Source of the DNA: Akkermansiaceae bacterium
GTDB lineage: Bacteria; Verrucomicrobiota; Verrucomicrobiia; Verrucomicrobiales; Akkermansiaceae
NCBI GenBank assembly: GCA_017798145.1
Contig: CP059069.1
Location: 3,705,226-3,769,225, forward strand
DNA length: 64,000 nt
Direction of reading: 5' to 3'
This document shows, piece after piece, positions 49,943-59,003 of this stretch. Made by a program: the position numbers and the translations under genes. Positions within the stretch are counted from its first letter, which is position 1; every line of letters starts with the position of its first letter. Below the pieces are notes generated by a model. That model did not search any database, was not told where the DNA came from, and saw only the letters and a list, made by a program, of their open reading frames with translations.

Positions 49943-51712
49943 TTGGCCACACTCGAACATCCGGCATCCCTCAATGCCTACCAGCAGTTCAGGCAAGCTA
50001 ACGCAATCCTGAAGGAGACCAGCCGCGCAGTCCTGCCAGCATGGTACCAGGAGGCGCTGGAACTGGATTTCCAGATCCACATCCGCATCGACGGCACTTC
50101 CGTCCGCACGTTTTTTTTCAACCGCCCTGCCAATGAATGGGGCGAGGCTCCTCCGCTCTCCGAGGCGGCGCTCAAGGATCCCGAGCAGGCGCTCGCCTTC
50201 GGCAACCAGATCCTCAGGAACACAAGGGCGCTCAAGGGGAATTCCCTCGGTGTAGTCCTGCACATCGCCGATGAGTTCGCCACCGCGGAGCTAAAGCCCG
50301 AGTTGGACAATCCGGCGGCCCTTTCCGATCTCCGGGAGACCGCCTTCCAGACCCCAGGAGAAATTCTCGACGATTCCTCGGTGCCCCCGGAACAAGCCTC
50401 ATGGAGGGTCATGCCCTACCCCGCCAGCGGCAGCGAGGTGATCGGCACCACCATCACCCTTTCCAGAAGCCTTGCCGATTTCCTTTCCGTCCTGCGCGTC
50501 CTCGGCGAGGAGCAAAATTTCCCCATCATCACCCATGCCCTCAGCGCCCCGCTCGTGGCCATCTCCGGCATGCCGACGTTGATCCAGCCATCCGGCGAGA
50601 AGCCTTTCGTTTGCCTGCTGCAATACCCCTGGTTCACGGTGCTGGCGTTTTTCAGCGAACACTCCGAGCTGCGACTGATCCGTACCCTCCAGCACAGGGG
50701 GATGCGGCGCCCGTCCAATTTCCGCAACGCCCTGGCTACCACCAGCGCATCCTTGGAGTTCGTTGATCCCGATATCTACCTGATGCCCCTCTCGCTGGAC
50801 GCGGACCAGAGGTTTGCCGAGGATCTCGCCAGGAATTTTCCGGAATCCTCCGTAGTCACCGTATCCCATGAAGCGGTCGGGACCCTTCCTCCGGAAATAC
50901 CGGAACCTGCATTCTCCATACTGCCACCGCCGCCGGAAGATTCCCCCGCCAGCCACACCTTCGGCATCCTTGTGCGGGAAAGGTGGTTCCATCAGGATTT
51001 CCTCCCTTGCCAGAAGGAGATCGTGGAACTCCATCCGACCCGCAACGAGATGCGGTTGCTACGTTACCTGAGGTTGGCCCGGATCGGGGTTGCGGCCGTG
51101 GCGGTACTTGGCCTCGCATGGCTTGCATTCGGCGTTTTTTCGGTGATCCGCCGCCCCGAGTGGGCGTTCAACGAATCGGAGGCCAAGGCCGTCCAGCAGC
51201 GCCTCGTGAACCTCACTCAGGAGCGGCAACGCATCGACCATTGGAACAACCTCCTCGCGGACCGCTCCAAGGCGTGGACCTGCATGGAAGGACTCGCCCG
51301 CCTGTTCCCCGCGAATTCAGGGCTGCTCCTGAAAACCTTCAACCACACGGTCCGTCCGGACAGTGCGCCGGGACAGGCGCAGGTTGGTTTCATCAAGGAG
51401 TGGCAGATCACCGGCATGGCAAGGGACGAGGCGCTCGGCTACCTGAACACGCTGAACACCCGCGAAGGCATTTCCGCCCATTTTTCCGAGGTGTCAAAGG
51501 TCACCGGAAACCTCGCCTACGATCCCGCACCGAACACCCGTACCATCGTCGTCAACGTGAGAACCCAGGAAAACTCCGCGTTCAGGCAGATGCCCGCCGA
51601 TCAGATCATCGATTCCGATGATAACACCTATCCCTTCACCTTCAGCCTGACGATCACCCAGCGTTTCGAATCCGCGGACACCCTTTCCATCTCTGCGGCC
51701 AAAGCCCCCTGA
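49943..51712 (+). CDS. PilM-PilN/GspL-like assembly protein
   Basis: A 589-residue protein. The N-terminal 370 residues are cytoplasmic and, by gene order, correspond to an actin-like PilM/GspL domain, although the sequence has diverged. One membrane helix at about 375-398 (VAAVAVLGLAWLAFGVF) leads to a coiled segment (VQQRLVNLTQERQRIDHWNN) and a PilN-like periplasmic domain (LLLKTFNHTV, FTFSLTITQRF). In the T4P system PilM and PilN link the ATPases to the secretin. I chose the TTG at 49943 because the frame upstream runs through two hairpins; a GTG at 49820 is the alternative. Confidence 0.65.
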   Translation: MATLEHPASLNAYQQFRQANAILKETSRAVLPAWYQEALELDFQIHIRIDGTSVRTFFFNRPANEWGEAPPLSEAALKDPEQALAFGNQILRNTRALKGNSLGVVLHIADEFATAELKPELDNPAALSDLRETAFQTPGEILDDSSVPPEQASWRVMPYPASGSEVIGTTITLSRSLADFLSVLRVLGEEQNFPIITHALSAPLVAISGMPTLIQPSGEKPFVCLLQYPWFTVLAFFSEHSELRLIRTLQHRGMRRPSNFRNALATTSASLEFVDPDIYLMPLSLDADQRFAEDLARNFPESSVVTVSHEAVGTLPPEIPEPAFSILPPPPEDSPASHTFGILVRERWFHQDFLPCQKEIVELHPTRNEMRLLRYLRLARIGVAAVAVLGLAWLAFGVFSVIRRPEWAFNESEAKAVQQRLVNLTQERQRIDHWNNLLADRSKAWTCMEGLARLFPANSGLLLKTFNHTVRPDSAPGQAQVGFIKEWQITGMARDEALGYLNTLNTREGISAHFSEVSKVTGNLAYDPAPNTRTIVVNVRTQENSAFRQMPADQIIDSDDNTYPFTFSLTITQRFESADTLSISAAKAP

Positions 51713-51717
51713 CACCC

Positions 51718-52251
51718 ATGTACAAGCAATCCATCATTTTCTTCGGAATCGTCATCCCTGTCATCATCTCGGCTGCCATACTTGGTGCCTGCGCTTTCAT
51801 CCGTGGCAAGATCACCGGATCCTTTGATAGCAAGGTGCAATACTACACCGGTTATGAGAAGAGCCGCCTTGGAGCCCTGGGCATCGAGGCTCAGATCAGC
51901 AGGCAGAGGGAGGATTACAAGCGCTGGAACGAGCAGTTGGAGAAGGAAACCTTCTCCGTAGTCACGACACACCTCCGCGCCATCGGCGAGAAGCTTCCGC
52001 CCAAGGAGTTCCAGCAGACTGCATTCGAGCGACTCGGCCAGTCGGGAGGCCTCGGAAGCGTTTCCGCCCAGAAATCCTCCGGCTTGAAATTCAATTTCAG
52101 GGGCACCTACAGGACAGTGCAGAAAGCATTCCTGGAGCTTGAGACGATCATGCCCAACCTCCAGCTCCAGGAACTCAAGATCGATCCGAATTCATCCACG
52201 GAATCTTCCCTGCTCAACTTCCAGGTGACATACACAGCCTGGGAAAGCTGA
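51718..52251 (+). CDS. PilO/Amuc_1100-like inner-membrane assembly protein
   Basis: A 177-residue protein with an N-terminal membrane helix (IIFFGIVIPVIISAAILGACAF), a coiled segment (SRQREDYKRWNEQLEKE) and a PilO/GspM-like ferredoxin-fold tail (LKFNFRGTYRTVQKAFLELE, QLQELKIDPN, NFQVTYTAW). It starts 5 bases after the PilM/N gene. Its position matches Amuc_1100 of Akkermansia, but it is much shorter than that 317-residue protein. Confidence 0.65.
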   Translation: MYKQSIIFFGIVIPVIISAAILGACAFIRGKITGSFDSKVQYYTGYEKSRLGALGIEAQISRQREDYKRWNEQLEKETFSVVTTHLRAIGEKLPPKEFQQTAFERLGQSGGLGSVSAQKSSGLKFNFRGTYRTVQKAFLELETIMPNLQLQELKIDPNSSTESSLLNFQVTYTAWES

Positions 52252-52271
52252 TCCGCAAAACCCACATCGCA

Positions 52272-52979
52272 ATGAGTAAGAAACACGACAGGAACAACAG
52301 GCAGCATGCCATGCTGGGTGCGGCGCTGCTCATGCTTTCCGTTCCGCTCGCACCGCACCTCCATGCGCAGTCCGCTGATGTTTTCATCCGGGAAAATAAC
52401 GCGTCGGGATCCGATGGCAGCGATCCCTCCGCGAACAATGTGCCTGCGGAACCGGTGGACGAAAGGCCTTCCCGCTTCGCCGGCGAGGACATCACCAAAT
52501 ACACCGCCTCACGCGCCGCCGTGTTCTCCATGCGGAACCGCACCACCGATCCCTTCGGCTTGAACCAGGACCCCAACGTGAAACCCCCGGAGAGGAAACT
52601 CGCCGATAACAAGCCCGTCAAACGGCAGGCAGCACTGCCCCCGACCCCGCTCAAGGAAATCGTCAAGCTGATCCGGGTCACCACCATTATGCCGGGTGAG
52701 AAAAAATTCCTGGTCGGAGTCCGCACTTTTTCCGAGTCGGAACAGTTCCCGCTGCTCTTCAACGGCAAGCGAATGAACATGAAGGTCCTGGAGGTCTCCA
52801 CCCGCAGCATCCTTTTCCAAAATTTGGACAATGGGGACACCGCCTCCCTTGAAACCGCAATGCTGCCTCCCGGAATGATTGCCGGCGGTGGCAGCATCCA
52901 GCCTCCCGGTCTCGTCCAATCCCTCGCCAACTCTCCCCTTGAGCTTGGCTTTTCCAATCACCCGGAAGCCGAAAACTGA
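52272..52979 (+). CDS. PilP/GspC-like periplasmic linker protein
   Basis: A 235-residue protein with a signal-like hydrophobic start (HAMLGAALLMLSVPLAPHLHAQ), a long disordered polar stretch to about residue 125 and a strand-rich domain (EIVKLIRVTTIMPGEKKFLVGVRTF, KVLEVSTRSILFQNL). Gene order between the PilO-like gene and the secretin gene, and the homology-region-like core, suggest the PilP/GspC role of contacting the secretin. Homology cannot be proven by eye. Confidence 0.6.
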   Translation: MSKKHDRNNRQHAMLGAALLMLSVPLAPHLHAQSADVFIRENNASGSDGSDPSANNVPAEPVDERPSRFAGEDITKYTASRAAVFSMRNRTTDPFGLNQDPNVKPPERKLADNKPVKRQAALPPTPLKEIVKLIRVTTIMPGEKKFLVGVRTFSESEQFPLLFNGKRMNMKVLEVSTRSILFQNLDNGDTASLETAMLPPGMIAGGGSIQPPGLVQSLANSPLELGFSNHPEAEN

Positions 52980-52993
52980 TCAGCCCCAACCCT

Positions 52994-54793
52994 ATGAAAC
53001 CAATGAAAACACATCCCTCGAAATTTCTCGCGCTGGCCTGTCTGTGCGCATGCACGGCGGCGTCAGTGGCTCAGGATGACCCCCTTGCCGCCTTCAACGA
53101 TGTCCTGGACAAGGCCGAAAATCGCCCAGCCATCCCCGAACTGCCCGCCATCGGACCGCAGCAGGCGGCCCCCGCGGATCTGCCTGCTGCTCCCGATCTG
53201 CCTGCTGCTCCCGATCTGCCCGCCATCGATGCCGGTCTGCCGGAGGATGGGGATGCCCTCGCCCCCCTAGAGGAAAAGAAAAGCGAGATGGAGAAATCCG
53301 ACGAGGGCTACATCATCAAGGACGCCGGCCTCAACGATATCTTCCAGTTCCTCGCGAAATCCGCCGGCAAGCAGTATTTCCACAACCTCAAGATCAACGG
53401 CCCTGACTTCATGGTCACCGGGCATCTCGGCGATGGCAACCCGCTCGACCAGATGGAGGAGCTTGCGTTCATGTACGGACTTTCCCTGCACACCAAGGGC
53501 AACACCATCTACGCCCTCACCCAGGCACAGCTCGGCCAGCTCCCGAGCTCGGAATTCCACTACCAGCTCAAATATCTCCGACCCACGGACATGGAGCAGA
53601 TCAAGGAACTCATCAAACCCATCCTCAGTCCGGGCACAGGCATCGTCAACTTCGAGCCGAAAACCAACACCATCATCATCATCGACACCGCCACACGCAT
53701 CGAGGCCGCCCAGAACCTCCTCCACGGCATCGACAAGGCCAAGGGCCAGATCGTCGTGGAAACCAAGATCCTCCGCGTCAATTCCAACAACGGCATCCGC
53801 AGCGGGATCGACTGGTCCTCCTCCCTCGGCGAGGGCGTCGGCCTGTCCATCGCGCGCGACCTCAATTCCGTCTTCGGCCTCGACAACGGCTCGACTGCCT
53901 CGAACCTCGTCCTAAGCCCTCTCAATGTTGCCGGTGTCCTAAAAGCCCTCAACGATGGCAACCTCGCCAACCAGGTCTCCAACCCCACCCTCATCACCGA
54001 GGACAACGAGCGGGCTACCATTTCCATCATCGACCGCATCCCCATCATCACCTCCACCACAACACCCGGCAGTTCGGGCGGCCTTCCCACCGTCAGCGAG
54101 GAGGTTCGCTACAAGATCGACTCGTCCGACCAGGCGATCACCGAAGCCCCGGAGAGCCACCGCGAGATCGGCATTTCCCTGGTCGTCACCCCGACACTCC
54201 TGCCGGACGGCACGATACGCATGCAGATGCGCCCCCGCTCCGCCCAGATCACAGGCTATGTCGTGGGCCAGGGATCCGGCGGCCTTGCGGGCAACAGGTA
54301 TCCGCAGGTCACCGAATCCATGGTGGAGACGCTCGCCCGGGTTCCGGACGGCTACTCCCTCGTCGTCGGCGGCTTCTACGGTGAGATCAAGTCCGACGAG
54401 AAATCCAAGGTGCCAATGCTCGGCGATATCCCGATCCTGAATTTCTTCTTCAAGAGCAAGGAAGCCGCAAGGGAGCAAACTTCCCTGGTGTTCATCGTCA
54501 CCCCCAAGTCCTACAACCCTGTCAGCGGCGCCGCAAACAACCGCGCCAGCAACGCGATACGCGTGAACTCGGAACTGCCCTGCGACTTCGATTGGGTGGA
54601 TCCTTACAACCCCGGCCCGGCCCATGAGCCGAACATGCGCCGCACCTTACGCGGCATGGAACCCACGCAGGCGCCTTACTACCCCAAGACCGGCGAGATT
54701 CCGGTCGTGAAATCGCCCAGCTCTTTCTTGGGTTCCGGTGATCCCGTGAAAACCAGGCACAAGCCGAAGACCGGACATGCCGGCCGCAGGTGA
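52994..54793 (+). CDS. secretin (PilQ/GspD-like outer-membrane channel)
   Basis: A 599-residue secretin. After the signal peptide comes a Pro/Ala-rich spacer with an 18-base tandem repeat (LPAAPDLPAAPDLPAI). An N0-like segment follows (GYIIKDAGLNDIFQFLAKSAG), then an N1 ring domain (FHYQLKYLRPTDMEQIKELI, TNTIIIIDTATRIEAAQNLL). The beta-barrel region has VVETKILRVNSNNGIRSGI, ISNPTLI-type SNPTLITEDNERATISI and VVTPTLLPDGTIRMQMRPR, and the family ends with a VPMLGDIPILNFFFKS motif. It is the outer pore for the pilus. The start could also be the third codon Met. The place matches Amuc_1098. Confidence 0.93.
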   Translation: MKPMKTHPSKFLALACLCACTAASVAQDDPLAAFNDVLDKAENRPAIPELPAIGPQQAAPADLPAAPDLPAAPDLPAIDAGLPEDGDALAPLEEKKSEMEKSDEGYIIKDAGLNDIFQFLAKSAGKQYFHNLKINGPDFMVTGHLGDGNPLDQMEELAFMYGLSLHTKGNTIYALTQAQLGQLPSSEFHYQLKYLRPTDMEQIKELIKPILSPGTGIVNFEPKTNTIIIIDTATRIEAAQNLLHGIDKAKGQIVVETKILRVNSNNGIRSGIDWSSSLGEGVGLSIARDLNSVFGLDNGSTASNLVLSPLNVAGVLKALNDGNLANQVSNPTLITEDNERATISIIDRIPIITSTTTPGSSGGLPTVSEEVRYKIDSSDQAITEAPESHREIGISLVVTPTLLPDGTIRMQMRPRSAQITGYVVGQGSGGLAGNRYPQVTESMVETLARVPDGYSLVVGGFYGEIKSDEKSKVPMLGDIPILNFFFKSKEAAREQTSLVFIVTPKSYNPVSGAANNRASNAIRVNSELPCDFDWVDPYNPGPAHEPNMRRTLRGMEPTQAPYYPKTGEIPVVKSPSSFLGSGDPVKTRHKPKTGHAGRR

Positions 54794-54820
54794 TTCATCC
54801 AGCCCACCCCCCGACAAACA

Positions 54821-55399
54821 GTGGACACCATTTTCAAGTCACCCCCAGGGACAGTCACCCTCCAGCCGGCGCAGGGGGTGGGGGACATCCTCGAGACATG
54901 CTACCGCCTTACGGGCGAAGCCCTGAAATCATCCGGTGCCGCAACCGACCAGGAAATCCTCAAGGCGCTGGCCAGCGTCCGCGAAGGCGAAGCCAGGGGC
55001 GAACCCCTTGAATACCTCGAAACACTGGCCCGCATCCAGGGCCATGACGAGGAGCGCATCGGCCCCGCCATACTCGCCCTGGGCGATGCCGTCGCCTCAA
55101 CGATGAACCCTACCCCACCCAGCATCCCCTTCGCGGGCAAGCTCATCGCCCCATCCGCCTTCTACGATTCCTTCGAGGCCATGCACAAACTCGCGAAAGC
55201 CCTCCTGGCACCCGTCGTCTTCGCCGAGGACACCGATGCGATCGGCACCGCATCGGTCAACCCCATCGCAGCCCAGCTGCTCGGCGAGGAGATCCTCCAG
55301 GCTGTCTCCAGGCGTTTCGGCATACATCCATTCATCACCGTAGCCCGCCTGGATTACGAGGCATGGGCTTTCCTCTGCCGCAAGCATTTTGAACTCTAA
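54821..55399 (+). CDS. unassigned pilus-locus protein
   Basis: A 192-residue soluble protein starting at a GTG, 27 bases after the secretin gene and 18 bases before the PilB gene. It is mostly helical (VGDILETCYRLTGEALKSSG, QEILKALASVREGEARGEPL) with a segment rich in alanine and proline (NPTPPSIPFAGKLIAPSAF). No signal peptide or membrane helix is seen and no family is recognised. Its conserved-looking position implies a cytoplasmic partner of the ATPase. Confidence 0.65.
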   Translation: MDTIFKSPPGTVTLQPAQGVGDILETCYRLTGEALKSSGAATDQEILKALASVREGEARGEPLEYLETLARIQGHDEERIGPAILALGDAVASTMNPTPPSIPFAGKLIAPSAFYDSFEAMHKLAKALLAPVVFAEDTDAIGTASVNPIAAQLLGEEILQAVSRRFGIHPFITVARLDYEAWAFLCRKHFEL

Positions 55400-55417
55400 C
55401 ATCCCACAGCAAACCCG

Positions 55418-57115
55418 GTGATCGATTTCGACGGCATATCCTTCAATGACCTGATCAGCCGCCGCATCATGGCGGAGCTGGCCGGGCACGACCCCGGCTT
55501 CGCGGAACTGGACCAGGACCAGGTGCCGAACCGCGTCACCCGCTACAGCTTCATGGCCGCCGTGGCCAAGATCAACGGCCTCCCGTTTTTCCCCAAGGTC
55601 GCGGAGTTCTGCGATGCATCGCTCCACGCATATTGCGATGCCACGGTGATGACCCGGGGCTTCTTCGCCCCGCTCTGCCTCTCCGGGGACAACAAGATCA
55701 TCGTGGCAACCGCGAACCCATGGAGCCCCCTGGCCGAGGAATACCTCGCGCCCCGCTTCCCGGACCTCGAGATCGTGAAAATCGTCACGCTCGCCTCCGA
55801 GATCGCCAGGGCCATCGAGTCCGTGGCAACCAACAACGGGCCCAGCCGCTCCGAACTGGAGGCAATCGATGTCGAGGATCTCGACGATGGCATCCACGAT
55901 TTCGACGTCACCACCGACTACACCGAGCCGATGGCGCAACTCGTCGCCACGGTCATGTCGGATGCCGTCCGCACCCGCGCCTCGGACATCCATTTCAAGG
56001 TGGAGAAGGAAACCTTCTACTATTGCTTCCGCGTCGACGGCGACATAGGCCGCAAGGTCGAGATCCCGATGAAGCTCAAGGATCGCCTCGACGCCTTCCT
56101 GCTCAACCTGATGCGGCTGCCCACGGAAATACGCAACACCGCCCCGGGCATCTCCGGCCGCTTCACCATCTCCTATTTCCACCGCCCCATCGACATCCGC
56201 TACGAGCGCCACCGCACCTACCGCGGCTACCACGTCACGATGCGGCTGCTCGACAAGAGCAACATCAACGTGACCCTCGGCAAAGGCACGCTCGCCTTCG
56301 ATGACGAGACGATGTTCGCGCTCAACAAGGTGATGAAAATCCCCGCCGGCATCATCGTCATGTCCGGCCCCACCGGCTCCGGGAAATCCACCACGCTCAA
56401 CGCCATCCTGCGCGAGCTGAACCGCCCGGAGGTCAACATCCTCACCCTTGAGAACCCCGTCGAGGACGAGGTGCCCGGCATCACCCACTGCGACCTGAAG
56501 AGCGCCAAGGAGTTCAAGCCCATGATCGCTTCCTTCATGCGCTCGGATCCGGACATCATCCTCATGGGCGAGGTGCGCGACCTCGAGTCCGCGGAGCTAG
56601 CCATTGAGGCCGCGGTCACCGGCCACAAGGTTCTCACCACCATCCACACCCCGCGCGCCTCCCAGATCATCGAGCGCTTCGAGCAGCTCGGGATCGAGCG
56701 CTGGAAGATCGCCCAGACGCTCAAGGCTGCCTGCGCCCAGCGCCTCGTGAAACTTCTCTGCCCCTACTGCAAGGAGGCCGCCACAGGCATATCGGACTTG
56801 GACCGCAAGACGTTCGCGCTCGACGATTCCTGGGCCGAAGTGCCCATTTTCAAGGCGCATGACGAAGGCTGCTCCGAATGCCGCAACACCGGATACTCCG
56901 GCCGCACCGCCATCCTTGAGATCATCCCCATCTCACCCAAGGTTTCCGACCAGCTGTCGAAAGGGGAGCTGACCCCCTATGAGCTCGAGGTGAAGGTCGC
57001 CGAGGAAGGTATCCTGCCAAACCTTCGCCGCAGCGGCCTCAGGCTGCTTCGCGAGGGCAAAACCGACATCGCCGCTGTCAGCAAGGTGATCGACATGACT
57101 TACACAGATGACTAG
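55418..57115 (+). CDS. PilB/GspE-type assembly ATPase
   Basis: A 565-residue ATPase starting at GTG. The GspE N-terminal domain covers about 1-165 (FFAPLCLSGDNKIIVATANPW). Then follow IHFKVEKETFYYCFRVDGD, Walker A MSGPTGSGKSTTLNAI (about residue 316), the Asp box LTLENPVEDEVPG and Walker B ILMGEVRDLE (about 380). A tetracysteine zinc site is formed by LCPYCKEA and CSECRNTGYSGRTAI (about 447 and 484). PilB drives pilus extension. The 3' end overlaps the PilC gene by eight bases. Confidence 0.93.
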   Translation: MIDFDGISFNDLISRRIMAELAGHDPGFAELDQDQVPNRVTRYSFMAAVAKINGLPFFPKVAEFCDASLHAYCDATVMTRGFFAPLCLSGDNKIIVATANPWSPLAEEYLAPRFPDLEIVKIVTLASEIARAIESVATNNGPSRSELEAIDVEDLDDGIHDFDVTTDYTEPMAQLVATVMSDAVRTRASDIHFKVEKETFYYCFRVDGDIGRKVEIPMKLKDRLDAFLLNLMRLPTEIRNTAPGISGRFTISYFHRPIDIRYERHRTYRGYHVTMRLLDKSNINVTLGKGTLAFDDETMFALNKVMKIPAGIIVMSGPTGSGKSTTLNAILRELNRPEVNILTLENPVEDEVPGITHCDLKSAKEFKPMIASFMRSDPDIILMGEVRDLESAELAIEAAVTGHKVLTTIHTPRASQIIERFEQLGIERWKIAQTLKAACAQRLVKLLCPYCKEAATGISDLDRKTFALDDSWAEVPIFKAHDEGCSECRNTGYSGRTAILEIIPISPKVSDQLSKGELTPYELEVKVAEEGILPNLRRSGLRLLREGKTDIAAVSKVIDMTYTDD

Positions 57116-58292
57116 CGCAGCAATCACCCAGAAAACCGCGCCCCCGGCGTCATCCCCCGCATCGCCCAATGGCAAGGCGGCCGACGCGAAGGCTGGTGGC
57201 AAAGAGAAAAAACCTGGCATCAGCTTTTTCAACGGGCCGAAGAAGGTAAAGGAGTTCTCGAAAAAGGAGCAGGTGGACATGTTCCGCGGCATCGGCTCCA
57301 TGCTACGCGCCCAGATCAACACGGCTGACGCTCTCAAATATTACGCACAGGGACTCCAGAACAAGGCGATGTCGGATTGCCTCGCCGCCATCCGCACGGA
57401 CATCAACTCCGGCATGAACGTCCACGAGGCCTTCCGCCGGACGAACCGCTTCAACGAAACCATCATCGGCCTCATCCAGGCCGGCTCCGATGCGGGGCAG
57501 CTCCACGAGGCTTTCCGCTCCCTCGCAGGCCGCATCACCAGCGAACTGCGCTTCACCAAGGCCATCAAGAAGGCCACTGTGATGCCCGGAATCATCATCT
57601 GCGTCCTGAAATCCGCATTCATCATCTCGCAGGTGAAGATCGTCCCACAGGTAGAGGAAATGCTGACGGGTGTCGGCCAGAAGCCCGACGGACTTACGGC
57701 GATCTCCTTCAAGGTCAGCCATTTCACCCAGTCCGTCTGGCACATCTATGTGCTCGCCGTCATCGGCATCGCGGTCGCCATCGTCCGCTCTTCCAAGCTG
57801 CGCGGCCTGCTCATGGGCATCGCCATGTCCAAGTGGCGCCTCTTCCGCCTGCTCATCATGTCCCTGCGCCAGATGACGTTCATTTCAACCATACGCCTCC
57901 TCCACTCGAACGGGATCAACCTCGCGAAATCCATCCGAGTCTCTGCGAACAGCGTTATGGGAACCCCCTTCTACAAGGAACTCAGGGAGGCCGCAGACAA
58001 GTATGAGAACTCCGGTGTGCCGCTCTCCACGGCCTTCGCGAAATACACGTCGGTCGACTCCCAGGTCACCCACATGCTCTCCATCGGAGAGAAATCCGCC
58101 TCTCTCGACGCACAGCTGGAGATGCTTTCCGTGATGTACGAGGAGGATGCGGAGAACTACATGGCCATGTTCGCCGCCACCATCAGCTTCGTAGTCCTGC
58201 TTGCTGCCGTGGCTATCATCGCCGCCGTTTTCATTGGCACCTTCCTCCCCATATTCCTCATGGGGCCGAAGATGATGCAGAGCGGTATCTGA
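57108..58292 (+). CDS. PilC/GspF-type inner-membrane platform protein
   Basis: A 394-residue platform protein. Two GspF domains are visible: MFRGIGSMLRAQINTADALKYY and QMTFISTIRLLHSNGINLAKSI. Membrane helices lie around AVIGIAVAIVRSSK and FVVLLAAVAIIAAVFIGTFLPIF. The N-terminal 45 residues are Lys/Ala/Pro-rich and probably disordered. It organises pilin insertion above the PilB ATPase and overlaps the pilB stop by eight bases. Confidence 0.9.
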   Translation: MTSAAITQKTAPPASSPASPNGKAADAKAGGKEKKPGISFFNGPKKVKEFSKKEQVDMFRGIGSMLRAQINTADALKYYAQGLQNKAMSDCLAAIRTDINSGMNVHEAFRRTNRFNETIIGLIQAGSDAGQLHEAFRSLAGRITSELRFTKAIKKATVMPGIIICVLKSAFIISQVKIVPQVEEMLTGVGQKPDGLTAISFKVSHFTQSVWHIYVLAVIGIAVAIVRSSKLRGLLMGIAMSKWRLFRLLIMSLRQMTFISTIRLLHSNGINLAKSIRVSANSVMGTPFYKELREAADKYENSGVPLSTAFAKYTSVDSQVTHMLSIGEKSASLDAQLEMLSVMYEEDAENYMAMFAATISFVVLLAAVAIIAAVFIGTFLPIFLMGPKMMQSGI

Positions 58293-58316
58293 GGAAAAAA
58301 CAAACCCCGGGATGAC

Positions 58317-58730
58317 ATGCAACTCACAAGGATCGACCGCTGGCTGAAGGAAAAATTCGTCTATGAGATCCAGATCCTCACGCTACGGCAGTGCGAGGAT
58401 GTTCCTCCCGGCGTGAAGGAGACGGAGTTGCCGGAAAAGCCCGGGCGCCGCTTCAAGTATCTCTACACAACCGGCAGCAACTCCGCCGCCGAAAAGCTCC
58501 TAACCGGCCTGAAGGAGGGCAACCAGATGTTCAGCACCAAGGTTGCCGACAAGGATGCCTGGTGGGTGCAGTTCATCGCACCCGAGGGGAAATCGCCGAC
58601 CTGGTATTTGGTTTCCGTTTTCGCAACCATGGGTCTCCTCACCCCCGTCGTCATCTGGGTGCGCGGCCTGCTCCAGAGCCCCGAGTTCATGAAAAACCTC
58701 GAGGAAGCGAAGAGGATTTTCCAGGGCTGA
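58317..58730 (+). CDS. unassigned C-terminally anchored pilus-locus protein
   Basis: A 137-residue protein with a soluble domain (FVYEIQILTLRQCEDVPPGV, FKYLYTTGSNSAAEKLLTGL) and one membrane helix near the C-terminus (WYLVSVFATMGLLTPVVIWV) followed by a charged tail. It lies 24 bases after pilC, last in the locus. No family is recognised. Confidence 0.65.
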   Translation: MQLTRIDRWLKEKFVYEIQILTLRQCEDVPPGVKETELPEKPGRRFKYLYTTGSNSAAEKLLTGLKEGNQMFSTKVADKDAWWVQFIAPEGKSPTWYLVSVFATMGLLTPVVIWVRGLLQSPEFMKNLEEAKRIFQG

Positions 58731-59003
58731 ACGATCCTGGCTCCGGTGGGCGCGAGGATCTTCGTCTTGCGACCGCGCATGTGCTTCGTCGCAGCAGTCG
58801 CAGGCCTCGGTTCTAGGCTGCGACTTCACCCCGGCACAAGCCCGGCAGCAGCATAACCGCATCCACACCCCGGTTTCCGACCCACTCGGTTCCGGGGTTG
58901 TTCTATTGAAAGAATTTGGGCATTCAGGCCAAGATTTTTCCTGTGCTCAAGGTATCCTCTGCGCTGCCGTCCAGTCGGACCTGGGCGAATCTCCCCTGCC
59001 AAC

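Noticed and set aside
48146..50263. 705-codon open frame opposite pilT, pilin and the PilM/N gene
   Set aside because: It crosses three real genes and their intergenic hairpins; no recognisable content.
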